DNA of 64,000 bases, from assembly GCA_024305405.1 (NCBI GenBank), contig JAKNDB010000092.1, positions 124,001 through 188,000 on the forward strand, written 5' to 3'. Below the pieces are notes generated by a model. That model did not search any database, had not been told where the DNA came from, and saw only the letters and a program-made list of their open reading frames with translations. Made by a program: the position numbers and the translations under genes. Source of the DNA: Dirofilaria immitis. Taxonomy: Eukaryota; Nematoda; Chromadorea; Rhabditida; Onchocercidae. Below, one piece after another: positions 13,001-26,000 of the stretch. Positions within the stretch are counted from its first letter, which is position 1. Each line of letters starts with the position of its first letter.

Positions 13001-15566
13001 TTTTCAGTTTTACCAAAAATTTTTATACAAAAATTTTCATAAACAAATTAATTTTACCGAAAAAATAAAAGTTCTAAGTTATTGATTGCACGCTTCAAGT
13101 ATATGATAAATAATATAATAGGAAGTCGAGTATAAGCTGGTTCATATTGTGCCAAAGGCTTGAAATAACAGTTGTCAATTATCTCTATTTTATCTCTCTT
13201 ATCATTTATCACTCTTCTTATCAGTCTATTAAAACTCGGTTACCAGCTAAGAACATTGCATTCCAAAATGTCCAAGTTGGAGTAAAAAAATGCTTCAAGC
13301 CAGTTAAAGTTTCGAAATGTGATAATGCTTCGATCATTTTATGGTGAATAACAATTGGATTAGTATTCAGTTCTAATGCAATTTCCCAATATCTTAGTGA
13401 TAACTGAAAATTTGTACAATTGTTAAAAATTATCATTTAATCAAATAGTTATCAATATTTCTTAATTAAATTTGAAATTTAATTTAATTTTTTCATATGT
13501 AAATAATAAAAATTCAAAAAAATAGTTCTTTTTTTTTGAAATTACTTACGTTGATTAGGCAATTTTTTCAAAAATTTATCAACCAATTAAAAAAGGCATA
13601 TTTATGTCTAAATTTAATTTAAGCACATGGAATAATATAAAAAAAAGAAGAAATATAATAATATTGGTATCATTGAGAACGAAATTATTTATAACATCAA
13701 AAAATTTAAATATTTTATAAGGTCTAATTAACTGAATCTTGACAATAATAAAGCTTTTTAATATGATAAAATAATCAATAATTAGGATAAGACGGAATAG
13801 ATTTTAGATGATGCGAGGAATTGTATGGACTACTTATTAGTTGATTTATAAACTATCGTATTTTCATTTTATTAAAACGCAAGGACAAATATGGATAAAT
13901 TACCTGATCGGTATAATTTCGTAAGGCATACATTTGACTAAATCTGTCACTGAAATAACGAAGCCAAATAATTTCCGGATTTTCTGGTCGTAATATCTTA
14001 GCTTTATAACTTTCCTGATCTGATAAATGATACATATTTAGGACGTGCCAATAAATAGCCTATAATACTTACTTTTCTATTTTATTTATCATGCTTACAG
14101 CTGCATAAGAGGAACAAAGTTTTGTCCTTATTTATGTATTTGTTTATTTATTTACTTGTTTATTTACTTATTTACTCCTCTATGTAATTGTTTAGTATTA
14201 ATTGTTAAATATATGCTTATTTAATGATAAGATATGTTTATTTATTTATTCACTTTTTTCGTTTAATATTTATCTTATCTATTCATTGATTTAATTGTAC
14301 AGTAATTATCTATTCATCTACTAATCCATTCAATTGTTTATTTTATTATTTATTCACTTATTTCATTTAATTATTGTTTTTATTTTTATTGGTCCTTTAT
14401 TTGCTCATTTATTCACTCATGTTGTTTATTTAAGTTATAAATGATTTCCGATCTAAAAGAATTTTATGTAAAGCCCATAATTACTCTGTTTATGTTATGT
14501 GAAATCAAACAAGACAAGAAGAAACAGATTAACTAATAAATAATCTTGATGAAATTGAAATTCAAAGTATAGCTTAAAATATAAGGACAATGTTACAAAC
14601 TTAAACATATTCTACTTCATATATATCAAATGATACTTGAGTTCCTGATATTTCTCATATTTCAGTTTCAGCAATTTTAACGAGTTCTGTAATATTGAAG
14701 TCATATCATCCTTATTTTTGTAATTAATATTTAAATTAAAGAAGAATGCAAATGATTTTTTTTCGATAAATAGAAAAATTTCGAAGAGACAAAAACGTCT
14801 GGCATATCTCGGAATTCTACTTCCGAATGAAGAAGAAAATAAGGCGAAGAAATAGCCATCCTGATGATCTAATAGTCCTGACTATATTTTGCGACGGCGG
14901 AAATAATTTGGCGGTAATTCGAACTCGGACCTCATATTGATTCCTGATCAACCTCTTCATTCATTGATGCGTTAATTTTGCTTCAAAATAGCCTATTAAT
15001 AAAAGTTGAGAATTTTAAAAAATTTTAAGAGTAAAAATGACAAAAACCTTATCGATCCGATTCAACGCAAAGCGTTTATAATTTCGAATAGTTTTACTTA
15101 ATTTGAATCGATTATTGCTATAATTGGATCGAATTTGTCGTATCATTTTTTCAATACTCAGCAATATTTGATGCATAGAACGTTCTTCCCATTTGAAATA
15201 TGCTTTCTTTTGATCCAACATTAATCTTTCAGTGGGATATTCGATCAGATAAAAGATTAATCCACCAAGCAATGAATAAGCAATCAAAATGAAAATCGGA
15301 AAAGTAGAATGTACGAAAGATTTCTTGTAGATATTCTGTAAATTTATGAAATATTTAACCAATATTTATTTCCAACTAGTTATTGGTTTTAATAAATTTA
15401 AAATCAATAATCGATTTTTTTGTTCTAGAAATTTCGTTCTATATAAACCTGTAATCGAGAACAAAAAGCTTGAATAAAGATTTTTTCTGTCGGGTTTTTG
15501 ATAGCAATATTTAATTGTTTCATTGGATATATGTTGCAAATTTTCAGCATTTTGTAAATTTTGTTT
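7045..15566 (-). CDS. TWK-type two-pore-domain potassium channel (5' end not found)
   Basis: Background K+ channel of the plasma membrane. Exons (minus): 15566-15449, 15335-15048, 14019-13904, 13403-13244, 12766-12595, 11361-11185, 10984-10795, 10196-10041, 9493-9351, 9131-9028, 8311-8169, 7155-7045. M1 lies in the second (FPIFILIAYSLLGGLIFYLI). Pore 1 is TTIGYGN at a splice-joined exon pair. Pore 2 is TTIGYG|D, followed by the M4 segment IFGLVMIGLALFSMCIN. The cytoplasmic tail spans about five exons and is basic near KRKHQQK. The M1-to-pore 1 segment is long (~130 aa). Single-base gaps occur in the M3/pore 2 exon (A6 run at 11259-11264) and the M4 exon (near 10862). Phases also fail at the junctions 15449/15335, 15048/14019 and 12595/11361, so those exon limits are provisional. 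No start codon was assigned; it should lie between 15566 and the SPT3 stop. Confidence 0.85.
7640..7890 (+). repeat. Dispersed repeat family R1, copy 1 (in last TWK intron)
   Basis: Shares an ordered series of blocks with 41835-42085 (same strand) and 27375-27610 (reverse strand): GTTACGATGTCTAATG, TGCATxCAATGTTTAAAAT, GAAATCTxTG, then CGAxxTTxGxGCATxTTxxAATATTGTC and ATTCTTTATTCT. It sits inside the final TWK intron. No coding potential recognised. Confidence 0.7.
8505..8562. repeat. AT-rich hairpin in TWK intron
   Basis: Arms GATATTGATATATTTCTAAT and the reverse complement beginning ATTAGAAATATACCAATACC are separated by a short TA-rich loop, giving a stem of over 20 bp with few mismatches. 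It lies in the intron between 8311 and 9028. Confidence 0.65.
8967..9136. repeat. Inverted repeat arm B (partner 1-175)
   Basis: Reverse-complement match to the window start. It covers one TWK exon and the first part of the intron that follows it. Confidence 0.8.
14125..14425. repeat. Degenerate TTTA/TTTAC simple repeat in TWK intron
   Basis: Long run of variants of (TTTATTTACTTG)n, clearest at 14130-14185. It lies between the 13904-14019 and 15048-15335 exons. Confidence 0.75.
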
Positions 15567-16963
15567 CTGAAAAAGTTACAGTGATGATTTTTTCCACTAA
15601 CATTTTCAAATGATAATAATTATCATAAATTGATAAATACCTACTTGAAAATTGTTGTTTTTAAAATTACATATTCATAATTAGTATTAGATTATTTCGA
15701 TAGTTATAATCAATCAATAATCATAATTACTGATTGATGCTCTCTTTCTACGAACTTTTTCTATAAACAATATTATTAACAAAACGATCGAAATGATACA
15801 TAATATATTCATTATATTACGATTATCATAAACCAATAATTGTTTTTAAAAATTTGATGCCGTATATAATATAATGAATCATACAGTATTTTTAAACCGA
15901 AAATAGAACTTTTTTGGTAATCTTTTAAAGCATATAATTTAATAGAAAAAAAAATAATAATTTACAGGACTAAATGACTTGAAATTGTATAATGAATTCC
16001 GTGAAGATTGGCATAAGAACGAAGATTGAAATCGTTTTTCGCACAAACCAGCTAGACTAGGCTTGGTTGGCTTCATTTATACATCGTTACATCCTTGCCT
16101 TATTGGTCCCAATATCGGAGATACATATAGATGGAAAATTATTATAATTAATTTAGGTCCCATTATATTCCACTGAATCTCTTCTTCTCCTATTTTGATA
16201 TTTATTAATAATGCATGTAGCGAGATAGATATATGGCAACAAATAAATGATGATTATCAATCAATTTAGATAAAGCAATATATTAAAAAAACGGATAGTC
16301 CAAAAGCGGTAACGTTTCAGATAAAAGAACCAGAATTGTAGCAAATTTAATCAATTGCTAATCATTAGGAATTTCCAACCAAAACTTCCTTCTAGAAATT
16401 TTTGTACAAACAGATATTGAGCTATACTTCAGATCCTTTTCATATTTCATCAATATTTTGCAACATAAATTCAAATTTTTTCATTTGTTAAAATCCATGA
16501 AATCATTCTCTTCGATATCCCTACCTTTGCTTAAATCTATTTACAATGCATCCTTTTCAATAACGCATTCTAATATTCCAATACATTTTTAAGTTCAGTT
16601 TTCTCTTAAAACTTCTTCTCAATTATCTAGAACCATCAGACATAAGCGCGTAAAATCTTACTCATATCAATCATTCAAAAAATTTCAATGAAATACATGA
16701 AAAATTTTATTCAAACTCAACTTTATAAGACATAAACAAACGATTGATAATTATGAGACAACACGCGCTATAAAATATTCCAATTTCACAATGAATAATT
16801 GTTGTCAAAAAAAAGAATAAAGGATTACTTACACAACGTAGGCTTTCATTAGAATAACATTTCTGCGGAGACTTTCGTATACAAATATAATGAATCGCGT
16901 TTCATATGTCCTGCTTTAGGCTCTTTGAACTTTTGTATAGGAAAGTATCATTTTCAATATAAG
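15567..16963. other. Interval between SPT3 3' end and known TWK exons
   Basis: Must contain the missing 5' end of the TWK gene, its promoter and the SPT3 3' UTR. No start exon could be supported. A short minus-strand frame beginning ATGAAACGCGATTC near 16890 is a weak candidate only. Confidence 0.4.
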
Positions 16964-19598
16964 TTAATAGTAAAAAGACCCCACAAGAATATTACCACCA
17001 ATCATATATGCTTTATTTTTCCGCAGTGATTCCTCATAATGTCTAGGTTGCAAGGCTTTGAAAGGGTAAATATCAACAAAATGATTCTTTCCCTCTTCCT
17101 TCGTGACCATAATGCACCCTCGACTAAACAACAAATCATTTCACATGCTATATAGTTTAGGATCATTAAAGTGTTTGGAGCGATTTCAGGACTGCCTAAC
17201 CATTTCAGAAATCGATCAATTTTTGCTTTCCTGCAATTTATAAAAAATTCAAGGATCCAAATTAAGCATAATTTTTCTTCTTTTGTTTAAATATGCCACT
17301 TTTCAGATATGTCTAATTCTTTAGCAAAATGCATAATATAATAATCATTTAATTGCATGCTGCTGGATATGAATCTGAGAACTTTCCAGAAGAGATTCCT
17401 TATCAAATATTCATTTCTGCATACTAAGGTAACTAAGTATAAATGTTAGTTACAGAAAAAATCATTTGAAATTTTTAAAGATGAAAGTACATTTGAATCT
17501 GAAAATTTCCAAAATATGGAAATAAATTTTCAATTTAAATGACATATACTAATATTGTTGGATTAATACCTAACACCATGCCCAGCGCAGAAACTGTACG
17601 TCCTTGCTACCGTATATTCTTTATAATCATCTTCATCCATCAGTGCCGTACGTTCTGATAATCGTTTTAATCGTTCGCACTTTTCTTCATCAATTTTGAC
17701 ATCATTTTTCAGATATCTCTGTAGCTCGCCTGTTACATCAAATAAACCAATAAGATCGTATATTGACTGTGCTCTAATAAACAAGCATATGATATTTAAC
17801 ATCATAAATATGCTTCTTCTGCCAATAATATTATTATTAAGTAGTGAATATTGAGTTCGATGAGCTAATCGGTAACAATCTTACTGCTTCTTATTACAAT
17901 CATTTTACGGTAAAATAATATCCATTATAAAAGTATAAATCGGAAGAAATTAAGCCGAACATTTTAATAACATAATAATCATTGCATATTATTTTAAAGA
18001 GATGAGATTTATTCATAGAGAAACACGGAGTCTGTTCTTTCAACTACTATTTCTTCCTCTTCTTTCATATTTCACGATCGATATTAGTATCTAATATATA
18101 TATATATATAGACATATTGAGGAAAGCCTGAGCCAGAGTTCTGTTTTCTGGTTAAGGACGGACTGTCTGGAATCGGTTCAGCCGGAGATATGGTATGCAT
18201 ATATTATATATATTATTTACTAAAATGTACTAAAAAAACAAATTTCTATATGCTCCCATTAAAATATTACTTCCAAAAAAGTTAATAGCGAATCATTTAA
18301 GAAATTCAGTTAGTTAATAACAAACTCTTTTCCACAGAAATCAGAACTGTTGTTCGGAACTTCAACCATAATATCGCATTCTGCCTCATAATCCTCATTG
18401 AAACCTTTTAACAAATCTGCTGACTGCAAAAATTATATTTCATTCAAGTCAGCATTTAGTTTTCAATTTTCAACATAAGAATACCGGTTCTATCCTTTCT
18501 CTAGTGTTAAGTTCCTTGTTAAATGTCTCTCCTTCATCAATTTCAAATAAATTGCCAAATGGATTTCAATTTAAATCGCAAGAAATAAAAGTGATTTCAC
18601 AATTACAAAAATATATGCAGCATAAATGCCAAAAATTCTACCGAATGATAAAATTTCACTCAGGACATGGAAATCATTTCAAAAAAATGCCTGTGGATTA
18701 CTTACCTTAGCCATACGATAAATTCTACAAAGGTGGAATGGTTTTTTGCGTAGAAGAAATAACAAATCTACACATTCGATTTTTTACAGCTGCAAAAAAA
18801 TTAAAATTAAAAACAAATAACAAAATTTTCAGCGAAATTTCAAAATTTATAAAAAATATGAAAATACAAACAAAAAACCCTCGTAATGTTGCAGATTTTT
18901 TGGCTCTGTTCATTGTATCCATCATCTGATTACGCAAAATATTGGCGACGAATTGCTGACATCTAAAAAAGCAACCATTCGCTCATTAAATCCTTCTTCA
19001 ATATGAATTATAGTATAAATTTCAATCAGAAATTGCAACTCATAAGTAGTATGAAAGAAAGCAGAATAATTATTTAATCGCATTGAGAACTGAAATGGAA
19101 AAATGATATATTAAATTTCGTTTTCGTTACGCGTGAATACAGAAGTAGATAAATATAGAAAGCATAAATAGAATGGAGTGCTTTTAGTTTCATTACATAA
19201 AAACCATCCGTAAATGTGCCGCAATTTAAAAAATTATCAGGAATAATGAATCATCAAAGCTATAGGTTTTATGAAATTAACAACTTTTTCAAGCATCTGC
19301 AACTGTTCAGCACTACTTCTGCTCATATATCCAAAAGAGCAATCAATCGAAATGCAGGGATTAACAGATCTGATATCATTCAAAGTTAATTACTACCTAC
19401 TGATAAATTAATTACTGATAAATAAAAATAATTTTAACTCTACGGAATAAACTCCTAAAGTTGAATAGGGTTTTATCAAATAGACTCAAATTCTAATTTG
19501 AAAACTAACTTTTCAATCGGTTCAGCTTCATCGCCATATGCAAACATCAATTTTCCAATAATTTCATAAATATCCTCCGGAGTTGAAATGTTAGCCAT
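16964..19598 (-). CDS. SPT3 homologue (SUPT3H), SAGA complex histone-fold subunit
   Basis: Transcription co-activator subunit, nuclear. Exons (minus): 19598-19510, 18962-18879, 18789-18706, 18423-18326, 17773-17570, 17230-16964. Exon 1 opens the first histone fold with GKLMFAYGDEAEPIEK, matching the family's MMYSLGDARRPL region. Exons 2-3 give RAKKSATLRG and DLLFLLRK, exon 5 gives DVTGEL...IDEEKCERLKRL...ALMDEDDY, and exon 6 RFLKWLGSPEI and LQPRHYEESLRK. One base is missing in exon 3 (T6 run at 18780-18785, minus-strand A run) and one in exon 6 near 17109 (GALMVTKEEGK is split). With these, phases close and the length is 275 aa, somewhat short of human SUPT3H (~317). A candidate spliced-leader acceptor (TTTATCAG) lies about 20 nt before the ATG. 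Confidence 0.88.
18092..18111. repeat. (TA)n microsatellite in SPT3 intron
   Basis: About nine TA dinucleotides within the intron between exons 4 and 5. No further significance seen. Confidence 0.85.
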
Positions 19599-20427
19599 CC
19601 CTTTTCTCATAAATTTAACTGATAAATTATTTTCTTATTCATTAAACGAATCAGGAAGTTATTTTTACACTCATCTATTCAATTTCGCCAATCAAGTGAT
19701 CATACATCTACAAAAAACTATGTTTGTTAAAAGTATCAATGATATAAAAATATCAGTTTGCAAAATTTATGGCAGTTTCCTTAATTTCATCATAAATGAG
19801 TAAATGACAAATGACTCATATTTATAAATCTATGAAATAGAAAGAAAGAATGAAATAAGAACTATTTGAAAATGAAGAATTATCTATTAAACATTCTTAT
19901 AGCTTTCTAAATGTAATGAAATCTGAAGTATTAAAGTCAAACAATTATTTTGGTTTCTCGAATAATCGATTAAAAGTTTGAATTAGACCATGTAACAAAA
20001 TACAAGGAATTAATAATAATAAGCAAAATATAATTTAATAAATAAGCAAAAATAATAAGGCGAATTGAAAAGCATCCACAGCTCATCATTATACATCAAA
20101 CGATAACAACAGAGTTCTTTTTTAATAAAATCACTTATATTTGAAATAAATATCGATAAAAGTCCGATTTCGCTTGTAAATATTTTTGTAAATACGGCAA
20201 ATAAAACCGGTTCTACTCTTTTTTCCTGCCTGTTTTTATCATTTAAAATAAAATTAAGGTCAAAGATTAAACTTTAACTGGTATCAATGCACATCAAACT
20301 ACTGATAAGAAAAATTGTCATTGGAAAGTGAGACGAAGAAATTTGGAAACTATACTTTTCCTTGCGATGTAAAATTTCATCTGTCATTTAACATTTCTTT
20401 GCAACTAAGATGGCCACATTCGCTATT

Positions 20428-20585
20428 TCAAGAAATATTTCGAAACATTTTATACATTTAAATTCTATTCGTTCATTTGTTCTTTCATTCGTTCAAAAAA
20501 TATTTCGATACTTAATCTACTTAAATTTCATTCGTTCCAGAAATATTTTGAAATATCTTACTCATTTAAATCTCATTCATTCATT
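20428..20585. repeat. Three-copy degenerate tandem repeat
   Basis: Three units of about 50-60 bp each start near CAAGAAATATTTCGAAA / CAAAAAATATTTCGATA / CAGAAATATTTTGAAA and run into ATTTAAATTxxATTCxTTC. They sit in the SPT3-transaldolase intergenic region. Confidence 0.7.
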
Positions 20586-21920
20586 TTGTCATTGATTATT
20601 TCACACATTCGATTAACACTTCAATACACGATTTTTCGGAATATTTTATTTACTAAATTTAAAATTTATTTAACTTAGTATAATCCTTCCCAGCTTTCGA
20701 CCTATTTCAACTGATATCATAATTACTTTTTTCCTCTTCCTCTCTTTGTTTCTCTTTTTCTCGTATTTTCGTATTCGAAAATTACTTCCGGCTCAATAAT
20801 GTTTTTCGTCTTTATCAAATTTTCATATATATTTCAGTCTAATATGCCAAGAATCCTCCGACTAACATGACATCTTTCGTTTTACGCACGTATATATTAT
20901 TCCAGTAAACATGAGTTTAAATTTGGCTAAATCTTACATTTGAGTATGTTTCATCAAAGTAAAAATTAAAAACTGGTGCCGACTGAACAGAAAGAGATAA
21001 GATCATATATGAGGCATGTATGAAAAATTAGGTGAAAAATTTTCCTCACTATTGAAAGCTTATAATATTAAAAAAACACCAAAATTATCCCAGCAAATCC
21101 CAGCAAACATTTCCAATAAAATTACCGACGGTGAGTTGCTCCCGTAACTTCACAAACTAACCAGGTGCTGGGTCGAATTGCAAAAAGCCGGAAGATTGAG
21201 TGCTAAATATGTGACGTATCATCAGTTGGTTTTCTTTGTTGGCAATATTTTTGATGAAATTCGAAGAAAATTTAGGGAAGTTTTCCGGTTTGTTTTCCCG
21301 GATCTTCTTTTTTCTTTTCAAAGCAATTTTTATTCTATTTTACCTTATCTTATTTATTCTACATTTACGTTTATATATGTTGTTATACTTCATGCATTTT
21401 GTCTAACCTTACTCTTATTCTAATATACTATCTACTCTCCGTTTTCTTTTCTAGCCCAAACTCATTACTCTTGTTGTTGGCCTTTGATACAGAACTTGAA
21501 AATACAAATATTCAGAAAATAGGAAATTATGAAAATATTAAAGGAGAAAAATAACGAAACATTAGGAGACATTAAAAATTATAATTTTAAGTTTTTTTTC
21601 ATTTCAGTTCCTTCAATTTTCTTGTTTCAAATTTCAATTTATTCTTAGAACTTCTTAAATCAAAATTCACCATAGGAATGTAAGGTATTAAGCAAAAGAT
21701 TTATGCTTTCCATATGTCATCTTCCAACAATTTTGAGAAACTTCTTAAAATATTTATTAAAAACATGAATTCGACTTGAATTTATTAAGTTTATCTAACA
21801 TTTGTTTGACAGATTAATTAAGTGATATTAAATTAAACATAAATCAAAGACATTAAAATTCTAATAACTTGTGAAAATTGTTGACTTTTCAAAATTGGCA
21901 GTTATTAATACGCTAATAAT

Positions 21921-21927
21921 TTTTCAG
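21921..21927 (+). promoter_or_regulatory. Probable spliced-leader trans-splice acceptor of transaldolase
   Basis: TTTTCAG follows a TA-rich tract, with the ATG 8 nt downstream (21936). There is no upstream coding exon, so this acceptor most likely receives a spliced leader. Confidence 0.6.
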
Positions 21928-21935
21928 GCATAATT

Positions 21936-24882
21936 ATGGCATCAGTTCTGGAACAGATAAAAAAGTCGACAAAAGTTGTCGCCGACTGTGTTGATTTTGA
22001 GGGTAAGCATTAGTGAAATGTTTCGATAAATTTTTTTATTTATCTGTTCGATTTATGTTGAAAAACATTCTGTAAGATTTTGTAAGAAGAATAAATCTTC
22101 AATTTTTGATTGTATAGCAAGGAACTGAGGACAAATTGAATAATTTTTCGATCGCATAATGAAAATGAAATGAAATAAGGGGACGGAATAGAATAGAACA
22201 AAATAGAAAATAGGACAGACTGGAATATGATGTAGAAGAAACGAATTAAATAGGATGTAATAGAATAGAATGTAAATTAAAAACTTCAAAAATAAACTGA
22301 AATGGAATAGAGCGATATTGTTCTGGTTTATTATTTAATTAAAGTTTTGGGTTGAATCTTTCTGATTATTTTTATCTAAAAGATTGTCATATCTGAAATT
22401 GTTAGATCTGTCTGTCTAGTCCATCTTTTGGTTGGAATGATAATTATTAAATAAGCGCAATATAAATATTTGTCGCAAGCAAGATCAAAATAAAAATATG
22501 GTCCTCAACTAACATTCTAAGAGTTCATTTTTCATATTTTTTAGATCAAGATTCAGGCGTGGATAATTTAATTATCAAATTTTCTATCGCAGATTTTTTC
22601 TTTGTTTGAAATGTTTGAAAAAATAAGTTCGATTTATACAAATTTTCAACTCTAAAAAATAATCTATCACCTTTTTGGCAGTAATGAAAGAAGTTGGCGC
22701 TGTGGATGCTACAACAAATCCATCTATTCTTTTCGCAGCATCTAAACTTGATAACTATAAACGATTCCTGGATGAAGGCATTGCGTATGCAAAAAATACA
22801 GTTCAGCATTAAATTGTCAGGAAGTAAAGCTTTCTCGAAAGTTATTTTAAGCAATTTCTAAATTTGTGAAATAATCACGAGATTTGTTAATAAAATTTAT
22901 TCTTTTCTTTTGACACGTTTAAGATGAAGCAACTTGAAACTCGTAGTATGACTGTATAACGTTGCACCAGACGCAGTTCTTTATTAGCTTTCAAGAAAAA
23001 TTCAGCCGTGAAAGCGTTTCTTTTAAATGATTTCTTCATCTTCTATAGTTTCGTGCATTGGCTATGGATAAAATAGCAGTTTTGATGGGAAAAGAAGTAC
23101 TAAGCGTTGTTCCTGGGCGTGTTTCAACAGAAGTTGATGCTAGGTAAAAATTCTTCATTTTAATTTTACTGCTATATTTTGTATGGTTTATTCCTTTATA
23201 TTTATAATTTTTATTTATTCTAACTGATACTATAATTTTTTTTCATTAATATTAAATAACGATTGGTCCTTTATAATTTACTTGTGTCATTAAATGAATT
23301 TAAACTAAGTGGAATTATTATTATTTGTCAAGTAAAAGTATCGATCTTCCATTTTTTCAATGATGTGAAAGACATATTGGATAAATTTTATATTTTTTAT
23401 TCTAGGCTAGCCTTTGACAAATATGGACAAATTGAAAAGCATTGGCTATTATAAAACTATATAGTGAAGAAGGAATTCCAAAAGAACGAGTGCTAATAAA
23501 AATACCGGCATCCTGGGAAGGCATTCAAGCTGCTCGGTTAGTTCATCTTATCAAACTCAGAAACATTGGTATTGTATTATTCAGAATTCCACTAATCTTA
23601 AACAACTTTTGTATTGCCATAGGTAACGATTGATTTGCTCATCCATTTAAGACATAATTCCATAAGTCTGCAAAAAGAATGTTTGATTATTTAAGTGTAT
23701 TTTCATTGGTTATCTTCGATTCCAAAGGCAAGACGTTTTCCTAACAAACGTACGGTTACGCTTTGATATTTTTAATATGTGATCTTCGGAATTCACTTAG
23801 CCAGTTTGTTCTAATTAAACATTTCATGTTTTTAATAGTCTCTTCATGAATGAATAATTTTCAAGCCTTAAAAAGTTTGCTCATGTCCCTGTACATTATG
23901 CCATCACTAATTTTATTTTTATGATTGGATTTATGATTTTTTTAATTTTTATTTCTCTCCATGTCAAAAAATTTCTCAATGTCAGTGTACTTGAAAATGA
24001 ACACGGTGTCCACTGTAATATGACGTTACTATTCAACATTTATCAAGCTATCGCGTGTGCCGAAGCTAATGCAACATTGATTTCTCCTTTTGTTGGTCGA
24101 ATTCGTGATTGGTATTTGAAAAATACAGATTCGAGAAATTATACGCGTGAAACGGATCCGGGTGTCCAGGTTTCTTATATTATCTAATTTTTAATTAGAT
24201 AGACTTGAAAAATTTGTTTGGATTAAATGATTTTTGAGTAATCTTAAAATATCTCCAGAGTGTCCGAAAAATTTACAATTATTACAAAAATATGGCTATA
24301 AAACCGAAATTATGGCAGCATCATTCCGGAATGTGGATGAAATTAAAGGTCTTATTGGTTGCGATCTAATGACTATCAGGTACAAAGCGTTTTACTTTTT
24401 TTGCTTTTTGTATTTAAGATTCTGTTAAAAGAGTTTTGAAAATATTTTGTTTGATATTCGAGAGCTCATGAAACTTTGATATTCGAGAGCTTATGAAACT
24501 ATCTAATTTATTTCTTGCAGTGCCCCATTGCTCAAGGAATTATCACTTGACACTGAAAGCGTTCCTGTAATTTTGAGTCCAGAAAAAGGTATATTTATAT
24601 TTTTCTTTTGTATCCATAAATTTTTTCTGTTATTGTTTTTTTTTAAATACAATACCATGTTTTTATTACCGATTCGTAATGATTGATATGATCTGAATAT
24701 GAAGAAAAAAATTTTTTAGCCGAATCATTTGAAATGCGGAAAATTTCACTTAGCGAATTGATATTTCGATTTGAAATGAATGAAGATAAAATGGCAACGG
24801 ATCTTTGTCCGACGGAATACGTCGTTTTGCAGCAGATGCTCGAGCAATGGAAGATTTAATTGATAAAGTCCGTTTCGGATAA
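21936..24882 (+). CDS. tald-1: Transaldolase
   Basis: Pentose-phosphate enzyme, cytosolic. It transfers a dihydroxyacetone unit from sedoheptulose-7-P to glyceraldehyde-3-P. Exons: 21936-22002, 22682-22823, 23049-23143, 23406-23536, 23986-24169, 24259-24379, 24521-24588, 24720-24882. Family blocks in order: [36 protein letters not shown] (Schiff-base lysine), [54 protein letters not shown], with a C-terminal end [12 protein letters not shown]. Four single-base gaps break the frame: A6 at 22791-22796, A4 at 23435-23438, A5 at 24286-24290 and T3 at 24804-24806. With one base added at each, all phases close and the protein is 324 aa, normal for the family. Read literally, the gene would be dead four times over with no substitutions in conserved motifs, which argues for sequence error. 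Confidence 0.93.
22170..22290. repeat. GAATA/GAAAT-rich degenerate repeat in transaldolase intron 1
   Basis: Purine-rich run with recurrent GAATAGA, AATAGAA and TAGGA units. It lies inside the 680-bp first intron. Confidence 0.6.
24450..24501. repeat. Two-copy 25-bp tandem repeat in transaldolase intron 6
   Basis: TTGATATTCGAGAGCTCATG and TTGATATTCGAGAGCTTATG, each followed by AAACT, differ at one base. They lie between exons 6 and 7. Confidence 0.9.
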
Positions 24883-25559
24883 GCAATATTCGGAATTATC
24901 AATATCTGAATCTTTACTCTTTTTCTTTTATCTCGAGGCATCTCTCAACTCGATAGAACTTTTTCCAAAAAAATTTTTTCAGAAAGGATGAAGTGATTGT
25001 TACTCAGATGATGTATCTGTTATTTTATTACTGCGAATGATTAATTCTTGCTTGCGAGGCATATCATATTTTCCATCATTATTGGAATGAAATGGAACAA
25101 ACTCATTTTTAATTTAAGAAATTAATACATTTTTATTGCAACATATCGTAGATAACATGCCTTATATTAATGGATGACTGTGAGCTATCAAAATTATATG
25201 AAATATAAACTTTCCACTTTTTCTGTTTCAGTGATCTATCAGAAATCTGTTTTTGTATCCGGTTTAAAATATGTGAATGAGCATTTTGATTGAGCTTGAT
25301 CACTTGTAACTTCGTGGACTTAATCGAGAGCTTTGATCCGGACGCAATCGAATATAGAAGTGAAGACTGATCTTGTTTGGAGAATTTTTTTTTTCGTTTT
25401 TAGGGATTGTTAGTTTTAAGTTTTAACCTTTTCTTAAAATTTTTTTAATGTCTAGAAGGAGCTTCGCTTGGATGCAGTAATAATGGTGCCTTATGGAGTA
25501 GAAAGTTCGGAATATTTATTTATTGATGAATAGCATAGAAAACAGATTTGACTGAGAAT

Positions 25560-26000
25560 GAAATCCTTTCTCCCAACATTCCTCTGAAAAGGCTCTGAAA
25601 TGGTTTTTATAGCCAGTCTAGGAAAAATATCCCCCGTCCCGTGGAGATGCCCTGATTCTATTTAACTGAATGCAAAGATGTGAAAAGATGATAATCATAT
25701 ACACGTGAAAAAATTCCTTTGATGGAAAAATAGCTATGTAAACAGAAGCTAATTTACATGTTATATTTTAGTCATTGAATGTAAACTTAATTTTTGAGCA
25801 TAAGAATTTATATGTTAATTAATTTACCAGGTGTTGGAGATAGGGGTTTGCAGGTGCTTAAAATAAACAGAATTTGTGCTCAGAAATGTATACATATATG
25901 TATTAGAAGTGGATAAATGATAAGACAGGAAAGATTTCGAAATACAAATGGCTTGTTATTTAGATAATATTACTTGATAAAATTATCTGTGATTTTTCTC
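25560..26000 (+). repeat. Dispersed repeat family R2, copy 1
   Basis: Shares ordered blocks with 58880-59085: GAxATxCCTGAT, xxGTGAATxxAAAGATG, then GGAAAGATTTCGAAATA followed by AAATGGCTTGTT. Probably an old non-autonomous mobile element. Borders not defined. Confidence 0.6.

Larger units (their letters stand above)
19599..21935. promoter_or_regulatory. Divergent intergenic region between SPT3 and transaldolase
   Basis: The two genes start 2.3 kb apart and face away from each other, so both promoters should be here. No TATA-type or known operator motif could be assigned. A degenerate tandem repeat occupies 20428-20585. Short open frames at 19588, 20410 and 21178 look like chance. Confidence 0.4.

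Noticed and set aside
21936..24882. Programmed ribosomal frameshifting in transaldolase
   Set aside because: It would need four independent events in one enzyme that is translated normally in all known organisms, with no shared slippery motif or downstream structure visible.
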